In this document: one piece after another, positions 1-5,289 of the stretch
Layout: every line of letters begins with the position of its first letter
Numbering within the stretch: position 1 is the stretch's first letter
Source: Euryarchaeota archaeon UBA10
GTDB taxonomy: Archaea; Thermoplasmatota; Poseidoniia; Poseidoniales; Poseidoniaceae
Direction: 5' to 3'
DNA: 5,987 nt
NCBI GenBank assembly: GCA_002498185.1
Contig: DAGO01000020.1
Coordinates: 23,316-29,302, forward strand
Notes under the pieces: generated by a model
Seen by the model: only the letters and a program-made list of their open reading frames with translations
The model's database searches: none
Told to the model about the DNA's origin: nothing
Translations under genes and position numbers: made by a program

Positions 1-1089
1 CCAATTTTCGCTTATCACAGGAAATTCGAATCTGTGGAGACCACTTGTGTCTGGGAAACTGATGAGGAATTGGAATCATATGTTATCAAGTTAGCACAGC
101 GATGTGGTAAGCACATTTCCGTTGCGGACCCATTGCTGGATGCAACGCTAATGGACGGTTCAAGAATCGTTATGAAACTAGGTCGCGAAGTTTCGACTCG
201 TGGCTCAGCCTTCTGTATTCGAAGATTCAAGGATGACCCGTTCTCGCCGTGTGACATCATCGCTTTCCGTACACTCTCCTCGCTAATGGGAGCATACCTG
301 TGGGTAGCGTTCCAGAATGAAGTGCCGATGCTATTCGTAGGGGGTACTGCTTCAGGAAAGACAACTACACTGAACGCTATGTGTATTTTCATTCCATGGC
401 AGATGAAGATTGTAAGTATCGAATCAACTCGTGAAGTTAACATCCCTCAACCAAACTGGGTCCCTGGTCTGACAAGGCAGGGATTCGGTGGTGAATCGAA
501 CGAGGGTGAAATCGGAGAGTTCGAGTTGCTAAAGGCTGCCCTTCGTGAACGACCTGAGTACATCATCGTGGGTGAGATTCGTGGTGCTGAAGCATATGTT
601 CTGTTCCAGGCGATGGCAACAGGTCACTGTGCTTATTCAACGGTGCACGCGGATTCAGTGCCTTCACTTGTTCACAGATTGGAGAACAAACCGATCGATA
701 TCCCTCGTGTATTGCTGCCTGCTCTGGAAGCTTGTGCGATTCAGATTCAGACTCGTATCAATGGACGACGTGTTAGAAGAACCAAGCAGATTGTAGAAAT
801 CGTAGGTATCGACCCTAACTCTTTGGAAGTCATTACCAATGAAGTGTTTAGGTGGAATGTAGCAAATGACGATTTCATCTTCTCTGGAAAGTCGTATGTT
901 CTAGAGAAAATCATGGTAAAAATCAATTTCAGTCAAGATGAGATGCGAAGGGAGCTAAGAACTCGTAAGCGTATTCTTGAGTGGATGGTTCTGAATGATA
1001 TCCGTAAGGCAGACCAAGTAAGCCAAATCATTACCGAATATTACGTCAGACCTCAAGAAATCTTGGCACGTGTTGACGGTCTACGTTGA
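1..1089 (+). CDS. FlaI/ArlI-type type IV filament assembly ATPase (5' truncated)
   Basis: Cytoplasmic hexameric ATPase of the type II/IV secretion (VirB11/PilB/FlaI) superfamily, expected to power filament assembly through the platform proteins encoded next. The reading frame is open from base 1, so the gene starts upstream; the GTG at 34 is internal. Visible: 362 residues (numbered from base 1). The end of the N-terminal domain carries a DGSR motif and an EVSTRGSAF stretch typical of FlaI. Walker A GGTASGKT is at residues 114-121, an Asp-box-like IESTRE at 140-145, Walker B IIVGEIRG at 188-195 (acidic residue E192), and a His box ATGHCAYSTVHADS at 206-219 with H209 and H216. The C-terminal region keeps the FlaI-like stretch that contains FSGKSYVLEKI. 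The family is usually about 500 residues or more, so perhaps 150-250 are missing. The Asp box reads EST where I expect ED/EE. Family assignment is secure; archaellum versus pilus is not settled by this gene alone. Confidence 0.95.
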   Translation, partial: PIFAYHRKFESVETTCVWETDEELESYVIKLAQRCGKHISVADPLLDATLMDGSRIVMKLGREVSTRGSAFCIRRFKDDPFSPCDIIAFRTLSSLMGAYLWVAFQNEVPMLFVGGTASGKTTTLNAMCIFIPWQMKIVSIESTREVNIPQPNWVPGLTRQGFGGESNEGEIGEFELLKAALRERPEYIIVGEIRGAEAYVLFQAMATGHCAYSTVHADSVPSLVHRLENKPIDIPRVLLPALEACAIQIQTRINGRRVRRTKQIVEIVGIDPNSLEVITNEVFRWNVANDDFIFSGKSYVLEKIMVKINFSQDEMRRELRTRKRILEWMVLNDIRKADQVSQIITEYYVRPQEILARVDGLR

Positions 1090-1105
1090 TCGATTAGATT
1101 GGATT

Positions 1106-1113
1106 GGAGGTGA
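1106..1113 (+). promoter_or_regulatory. Shine-Dalgarno of first platform gene
   Basis: GGAGGTGA lies 5 nt before ATG 1119. A TGA at 1116-1118 is in frame immediately upstream of that ATG, so 1119 is the earliest possible start. The preceding bases 1092-1106 form an imperfect 5-bp repeat (gatta, gattg, gattg) with no evident role. Confidence 0.85.
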
Positions 1114-1118
1114 GATGA

Positions 1119-2138
1119 ATGGAGTTAACTGCATGGCAGAAGATTTGTCATCGTATCCTCGGTAAGGCGTTCAAGAAAAGGGCACGTAATGATGTCAAAC
1201 TTTCTGAAGACTTAGTCAAAGGCAACATGCCAATCATGCCTGAAGTCTACATGGCTCAATTATTCGTTACAACTGTCGCTGTCACAATCATTTGTGGACT
1301 ATTGCTGACAGCAGTTTTCCTGCCAGACATTGGGCTGATTGCGTGGTATGAGTCTCGCCCGGACCTTGACTATGCTCTAGCCTGCTATGAGTGGGAATAT
1401 TGGAATGCAGATTTGGTGGATGAAACTCTTGAGAGCAGAGGCTGTCCATACTTCCAGTATATGGAGTTCCCATTCTTTGCTAAGATTTTGATTCCAGTTA
1501 TACTAGGATTCGTTGTACCTTTTGGAACATTCAGATTCCTCAAGGGCTCCGCAGCCAGAGCAGCGCATGCACGTGGTGTCGCTCTTGAGAAGTACCTTCC
1601 TTACGCAGCATCTTACACAGCAGCAATGGCTGCTGCGAATGCAACACCTCACAAGATTTTCAAATCACTAGCATTGAATGGTGAAATCTATGGTGAAATT
1701 GCATATGATTCATCGATGATTTACCGTGACGTCTCCTTGCTTGGATACGATTTGCTGACAGCGATGAAAATGGCTGTAGACAGAGCTGCTTCACCCTGGA
1801 TGACAGAATTCTTCCAAGGTATGGTTGGAACGCTGACTGCAGGAGGTTCCCTCAAGTTGTATTTCCTGAACCGTGCTGAGCACTACATGCGTGAAAACAG
1901 GACTCGACTACAAGAGTTCCTTGAATCACTAGCAATGCTAGCGGAATCATACGTTGTTGTCGCGGTGGCAATGCCGCTGTTCCTAATCGTTATGCTGGTC
2001 ATTATGTTCTGGGTTAGCGGTGCAGGTGCGCAGATGGAAGAGAGCACTCTGTACGCAGTGGTTCTACTGGTACTGCCAATGATTCACGCAATGTTCGCAT
2101 TCATTGTATGGTCGTCAAGTGAAGAGCAAAAGATGTGA
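1119..2138 (+). CDS. FlaJ/TadC-type polytopic platform protein, first copy
   Basis: Integral membrane platform protein of a type IV filament machine (T2SSF/GspF-like domain), predicted to anchor the ATPase and the growing pilus base. Of 339 residues, 1-42 are a basic cytoplasmic N-terminus. Membrane helices are at about 46-68 and 118-138, with a roughly 50-residue acidic, aromatic-rich loop between them. The cytoplasmic T2SSF region is about 152-262, including LEKYLPYAASY, a GYDLLTAMKMAV helix and a GGSLKLYFL segment, a typical FlaJ pattern. Two more helices follow at about 275-300 and 311-333. The outer loop contains C89 and C109, a possible disulfide. The gene follows the ATPase by 29 nt and precedes a second platform gene by 16 nt. 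The two copies differ clearly in length and architecture, so they are not a recent duplication. The start is fixed by the upstream in-frame TGA and a strong Shine-Dalgarno. Confidence 0.9.
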   Translation: MELTAWQKICHRILGKAFKKRARNDVKLSEDLVKGNMPIMPEVYMAQLFVTTVAVTIICGLLLTAVFLPDIGLIAWYESRPDLDYALACYEWEYWNADLVDETLESRGCPYFQYMEFPFFAKILIPVILGFVVPFGTFRFLKGSAARAAHARGVALEKYLPYAASYTAAMAAANATPHKIFKSLALNGEIYGEIAYDSSMIYRDVSLLGYDLLTAMKMAVDRAASPWMTEFFQGMVGTLTAGGSLKLYFLNRAEHYMRENRTRLQEFLESLAMLAESYVVVAVAMPLFLIVMLVIMFWVSGAGAQMEESTLYAVVLLVLPMIHAMFAFIVWSSSEEQKM

Positions 2139-2142
2139 TTGA

Positions 2143-2150
2143 GGAGGTGA
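2143..2150 (+). promoter_or_regulatory. Shine-Dalgarno of second platform gene
   Basis: GGAGGTGA, identical to the site before the first platform gene, lies 4 nt before ATG 2155. An in-frame TGA at 2140-2142 leaves this ATG as the first available start. Confidence 0.85.
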
Positions 2151-2154
2151 GCAA

Positions 2155-3669
2155 ATGGCACGAAAGAAGAAGGAGAAAATTATCGTAAAACTGGATCTTC
2201 CAAAAGACGATACAACTCTGACTAAACTCTATGCTATTCTCGGCGTGAGCATCTTCCTGGGCTTGGCATCATTCACATTTTGGGTTACTAATTCTCACTT
2301 CACTACTGCTCCTAATGGGCAACCATTGTTCGTCAACATGGCTTGCGGTTATGACCCAAATTACATCCCTACCTTCGATGATAACGAATCCTGTCAATTT
2401 GGATTGTTAAAGGACGAACCTGATGTCCTAGTAATGACTCCGGAAGATCCTTGGAAAGAATTCCTAGGCTTAGGCCAATTGTTTGATGTTCCTGGAATGG
2501 ACGAGAATATCACAGCAAGCGTGCGGCCCCAACAAACCATGACGGGGACGTGTGATGTCGAGGCTGCGATTCCTTCAGATTATTCATTCATCATCTACGA
2601 CCCCGATGGAGTAGAAATAACGCGGTATAGAGGTAATACTCACGCTAATGGAGACAATTGTGAAATCTTCATTCAAAACATGGAGAAAGGAAATCTGTAT
2701 CAATTAGTGATTATTTCTGAAAATGAAGTTCAGGAAGCGACATATCGCCTTGAGATGGATTACTACGATGGTCTTCCAGAGAATATGAACAACAAGTCCC
2801 AATGGATTGGTCCTGAAGTTGATTTAGGGGGCATCTCGTTGAGACCTACAATCTTCCTCAATTTCTTTGGATTAGGATTCTTCATCATGTTTTGGCCTGC
2901 TTCCTTTTACTGGGATAGAGTCAAGGAAAAGACAAACCAAATGGAAGAGAAGTTCCCCGACTTCCTAAGAGACCTCGCAGAATATTGGAAGGGAGGTCTT
3001 TCGATGACGGTGGCGGTTCAAACGTTAGCGACGAGTGAATACGGTGCTCTGAATCACGAAGTAAAGAAAATGAGTGACCAGTTATCTTGGGGTGTAGCAT
3101 TCGGTGACGTTATCGAAATGTTTGCTGCCAGAGTAGGTACGCCACTCGTGTTGCGTGCTATATCGCTGATTTCTGAAGCGAATAGAGCCGGCGGTAAGAT
3201 TTCTGATATTCTTGTAACTGCTGCTAACGACAGTCGCGAATTGAAGTTCCTTGAAGGTGAACGAAAACGGTCAATTGCTTCTTACATCTCGGTTATTTGG
3301 ACCTCTTACGGTGTTTTCCTGGGTGTTATTGTCGTTCTAGCTAAGGTTTTCATTCCAGCGATTGCGGGGTCAAACTCAGATTCTGAAGATGGTGGCGGAG
3401 GCCAGCAGTTAGGAAACATGGTTATTCGAAATATCGAACCACTGTTTTTCCTGACGATTTTCTATTATGGAGTAACGATGCAAGCACTCGGTAATGGTTC
3501 GATGGCTGGATTGATGGCGACTGGAAGATTCACCAGTGGGATGAAGCATTCTGGATTGATGATTCTACTGGCAATCCTCTGTTTCAACGTAATCGTATTC
3601 TCTCCAGACCTGATTGGTGTCACAACATTACCCGCTCTAAGTCCGTCAGCGGGAACATTCTCGCCCTGA
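2155..3669 (+). CDS. FlaJ/TadB-type platform protein, second copy, with large extracytoplasmic domain
   Basis: Second platform subunit, expected to pair with the first in the membrane complex. Of 504 residues, the N-terminus is lysine-rich and cytoplasmic (1-25) with TM1 at about 26-45. An inserted extracytoplasmic region of about 180 residues (46-229) follows, then TM2 at 231-251. The cytoplasmic T2SSF domain is about 263-373 (EKFPDFLRDLAEYW, then EANRAGGKISDIL and ELKFLEGERKR). TM3 is at 376-403, a Gly/Asp-rich outer loop at 404-424, TM4 at 427-445 and TM5 at 466-488, with the C-terminus probably outside. The inserted region has four cysteines (C64, C80, C133, C169) and, from about 125 to 205, alternating hydrophobic strands around YDPDG that look like a beta-sandwich. 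FlaJ identity is strong in the T2SSF part. The inserted domain I do not recognise; it could touch the pilus base, pseudoperiplasmic proteins or the cell envelope. Confidence 0.9.
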   Translation: MARKKKEKIIVKLDLPKDDTTLTKLYAILGVSIFLGLASFTFWVTNSHFTTAPNGQPLFVNMACGYDPNYIPTFDDNESCQFGLLKDEPDVLVMTPEDPWKEFLGLGQLFDVPGMDENITASVRPQQTMTGTCDVEAAIPSDYSFIIYDPDGVEITRYRGNTHANGDNCEIFIQNMEKGNLYQLVIISENEVQEATYRLEMDYYDGLPENMNNKSQWIGPEVDLGGISLRPTIFLNFFGLGFFIMFWPASFYWDRVKEKTNQMEEKFPDFLRDLAEYWKGGLSMTVAVQTLATSEYGALNHEVKKMSDQLSWGVAFGDVIEMFAARVGTPLVLRAISLISEANRAGGKISDILVTAANDSRELKFLEGERKRSIASYISVIWTSYGVFLGVIVVLAKVFIPAIAGSNSDSEDGGGGQQLGNMVIRNIEPLFFLTIFYYGVTMQALGNGSMAGLMATGRFTSGMKHSGLMILLAILCFNVIVFSPDLIGVTTLPALSPSAGTFSP

Positions 3670-3675
3670 GGTGAT
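3668..3675 (+). promoter_or_regulatory. Shine-Dalgarno deciding a GTG start
   Basis: GAGGTGAT overlaps the stop codon of the second platform gene (TGA 3667-3669) and sits just before GTG 3679. The frame is closed by that same TGA, and only GGT, GAT and GTT intervene, so GTG 3679 is the first possible start. Termination and reinitiation are probably coupled here. Confidence 0.75.
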
Positions 3676-3678
3676 GTT

Positions 3679-4116
3679 GTGCAGAATGATGAGACGGCAC
3701 AGATTCACATTCTGGAAATGTTGACTTTGTTCTGGCTGTTCTTCATGACAGCAGCATTTCTAATCACTATTCATGTTCCTGATGAAGCAAGTATCTCAAT
3801 CGATGCAGAAATGCAATTCGCAGGTGAAGATGCAATTAATTTGGCACTAGCAACACCCGCTTTGGATAGCGATTACGACTCACGTCTCGCTGAACTTCTT
3901 GCAGCGGGTCAAAGCGATGAAGCATGCGAGTTGGTACAGAATTATCTTGCTAGTGGCGTGGAGGCTAATTGTTGGCTAGCAAAGGACTCTGGCACTTCTC
4001 AGCCTCACGGTGAAGTTGCAACCCCTGGCGCTAGTACTGTCAACTCACATGGATTAGTTGCAGTGGATGACCACTTGTGGACAGTTAGCCTTGATTTGTG
4101 GGAGCGTGGTTCATGA
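3679..4116 (+). CDS. Small pilin-like / pilus-cluster accessory membrane protein (QxHxLE type)
   Basis: A 145-residue protein with a short N-terminus, one hydrophobic helix at about 11-32 and an acidic soluble domain predicted outside the membrane. The N-terminal QIHILE (residues 8-13) running into the helix, and the C-terminal VDDHLWTVSLDLW pattern, resemble small uncharacterised proteins next to PilB/PilC-type genes in haloarchaea. From memory the match is the DUF7288-like group; I could not search. Two cysteines (C83, C98) could form a disulfide. No canonical class III prepilin cleavage site ([KR]G before the helix) is present, so it may be a non-cleaved minor pilin or an anchor. It starts with GTG, 9 nt after the second platform gene, and its stop overlaps the next start. 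A role in pilus assembly is inferred mainly from operon position and topology. Confidence 0.75.
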   Translation: MQNDETAQIHILEMLTLFWLFFMTAAFLITIHVPDEASISIDAEMQFAGEDAINLALATPALDSDYDSRLAELLAAGQSDEACELVQNYLASGVEANCWLAKDSGTSQPHGEVATPGASTVNSHGLVAVDDHLWTVSLDLWERGS

Positions 4117-4550
4117 TGCGCTCAGCAACAAAAGACGACCGTGGACAGATGTTGTTAGCAACCGGTGTCGTTCTGATGATGTCTTTGCTTTCAATGGCTA
4201 TTTTTGGAGTCAAGATGGCTGGTATCTCAATGCCGTATGACACGGCAGGTGATGATACCATTCAAGCATCTGCAGATATTGCAGAAAATCTTCCTAGCCT
4301 AACGGAGGCTCGTGCTCAAATTTGGTATGATTCTGGCTTGTCAGAGTTAGAAAGCGTTCAGAAATCAATAGATTCCCTACACGATGATGTCTTGCATCAT
4401 GGAGAGATTAGAGGAGTTGAACTGAAGTTACTGAATATCACAGTAACTGAATCTGACGGCGTAGTAACTGTCTACAGTGAATTAGGGGCAGCAGATAGGA
4501 ATTCAATGCTAACTCGAATAATCACCTTCGATATCGATTTGGACGCTTAG
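4113..4550 (+). CDS. Second small pilin-like membrane protein (DDRGQ type)
   Basis: A 145-residue protein: charged N-terminus, DDRGQ at residues 8-12, one hydrophobic helix at about 13-32, then a cysteine-free soluble domain rich in acidic residues that ends in two beta-like stretches (LKLLNITV and VVTVYSEL). The RGQ-then-helix start resembles archaeal pilin-like proteins in haloarchaeal pilus clusters. It also places a G-Q junction where EppA-type peptidases would cut, but the S and E expected downstream of that cut are missing. ATG 4113 overlaps the upstream stop (ATGA) and has GGGAG (4100-4104) 8 nt before it; ATG 4116 is equally possible and the upstream in-frame GTG 4098 less so. Last gene of the operon. 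A minor pilin or assembly factor is likely but unproven. Confidence 0.75.
   Translation: MMRSATKDDRGQMLLATGVVLMMSLLSMAIFGVKMAGISMPYDTAGDDTIQASADIAENLPSLTEARAQIWYDSGLSELESVQKSIDSLHDDVLHHGEIRGVELKLLNITVTESDGVVTVYSELGAADRNSMLTRIITFDIDLDA
4547..4550. other. Convergent stop-codon overlap
   Basis: The plus-strand stop TAG (4548-4550) and the minus-strand stop TAA (complement of 4547-4549) share bases. No spacer is available for an intergenic terminator, so both transcripts must end inside the opposing gene or be processed there. Confidence 0.85.
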
Positions 4551-5209
4551 TACGACTTGCGCCATTCGTTCCAAGCAAGATCAAGCCAATGATTGACTCT
4601 GTCTAGGCTATCTTTTACCACCGTTGGGTCAAGTGTATTCCAATCAGCGACCCTGGCCTTTTCCTTCAGTGAGTCTTGAATCGCTCTTATTCGTGGCAAT
4701 GCAGAGATGTACCTCTCTGCATTTCTGAACGAGTGACTCTCTCTTTGTTTCAAGAAACTGGTGTGTTGTGATTCATCATCAACATGCATGACAATTCCAA
4801 CTGCAATTCCCCCCGAGTCCCTCCAAGAGCGAAGTAGTCGGGAACTAGGTTCGAGATGCACACCTTCCAAAATCAGGTCAATACCTTCTCTACGCGCTCT
4901 TTCAATAGTAGCTAAAACTCCAGCCTCAACCGCTTTGCAGGTGTCTTGCCAATCGAGTACAGCATCACCTGAATCACCCTTTGAAAAGGAAGAACGATGT
5001 AATGCAAGATTCTCTGTAGTGTCTTGAACACGCATGATTTCTCTAATTGCATCGGTTGAAAGAAGTCTAGCGAAGGAATGCTCGTTTGCAATTTTCACCG
5101 CAGTAGTCGATTTTCCAACTCCGGTTGCTCCTGCAATCAATACTAGGATAGGTGGGCGTCCAGTAACTTTGGTTGTCGTCGCCTCAGCGATACCTATCCT
5201 TCTCGCCAT
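4547..5209 (-). CDS. P-loop kinase, 2-phosphoglycerate kinase-like
   Basis: A soluble P-loop nucleoside-triphosphate-dependent kinase of 220 residues from ATG 5209; a GTG at 5212 is adjacent and directly follows an in-frame TAG. Numbered from that GTG: Walker A GATGVGKST at 28-36, STDAIREIMR at 52-61, LHRSSF at 71-76, EGVHLEP at 116-122, a basic lid-like segment with KQRESHSFRNAERYI at 155-169, and RIRAIQDSL at 174-182. This motif set matches archaeal 2-phosphoglycerate kinase (COG2074), which makes 2,3-bisphosphoglycerate from 2-phosphoglycerate and ATP, the first step toward cyclic 2,3-diphosphoglycerate in methanogens. Methanogen enzymes are about 300 residues; this one lacks their extra N-terminal region. 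The kinase fold is firm, the substrate is not: other small-molecule kinases share much of this pattern. No cyclic diphosphoglycerate synthetase gene is present here. No Shine-Dalgarno at normal spacing is seen, so the mRNA may be leaderless. Confidence 0.8.
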   Translation of the reverse strand: MARRIGIAEATTTKVTGRPPILVLIAGATGVGKSTTAVKIANEHSFARLLSTDAIREIMRVQDTTENLALHRSSFSKGDSGDAVLDWQDTCKAVEAGVLATIERARREGIDLILEGVHLEPSSRLLRSWRDSGGIAVGIVMHVDDESQHTSFLKQRESHSFRNAERYISALPRIRAIQDSLKEKARVADWNTLDPTVVKDSLDRVNHWLDLAWNEWRKSY

Positions 5210-5289
5210 CACCTAATGCTGTGCCTGCTTGCTAATCAAGACATTCCTCAACGGGAGAGGCTTTGAGGCGGTTCCTCTTCGCATTGGTT
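5210..5289. promoter_or_regulatory. Divergent intergenic region, presumed bidirectional promoter
   Basis: Roughly 80 nt separate the minus-strand kinase from the plus-strand aldehyde dehydrogenase, so promoters for both should lie here or in the gene starts. I see no convincing archaeal TATA box or BRE for either direction and no good Shine-Dalgarno before either gene. An inverted repeat (listed separately) sits near the middle. Confidence 0.5.
5246..5268. repeat. 6-bp inverted repeat CCTCAA / TTGAGG
   Basis: CCTCAA at 5246-5251 and TTGAGG at 5263-5268 are perfect inverted copies separated by 11 nt, between the two divergent genes. Size and position suit a regulator-binding site, but 6-bp arms can occur by chance, and an overlapping GAGG/CCTC pair (5265-5268, 5274-5277) is also present. 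Confidence 0.35.

Noticed and set aside
34..36. GTG as the start of the ATPase gene
   Set aside because: The same frame is open back to base 1 and the upstream codons read as FlaI-like sequence, so the gene enters from outside the window.
15..443. Minus-strand open frame of 142 codons
   Set aside because: It lies wholly opposite the conserved ATPase and has no recognisable motif; it is a shadow of that gene.
1092..1106. Tandem 5-bp repeat before the first platform gene
   Set aside because: Too short and imperfect to support more than chance similarity next to the Shine-Dalgarno.
4098..4100. GTG as start of the last operon gene
   Set aside because: It would enlarge the overlap with the preceding gene; ATG 4113 has the ATGA coupling and GGGAG at 8 nt.
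4540..4600. Terminator hairpin or T-tract at the convergent junction
   Set aside because: No stem-loop or poly-T run is visible and the stop codons overlap.
4761..5216. Two plus-strand open frames opposite the kinase
   Set aside because: They lie antisense to a gene with clear Walker A and kinase motifs, and their translations are Ser/Pro-rich without domain features.
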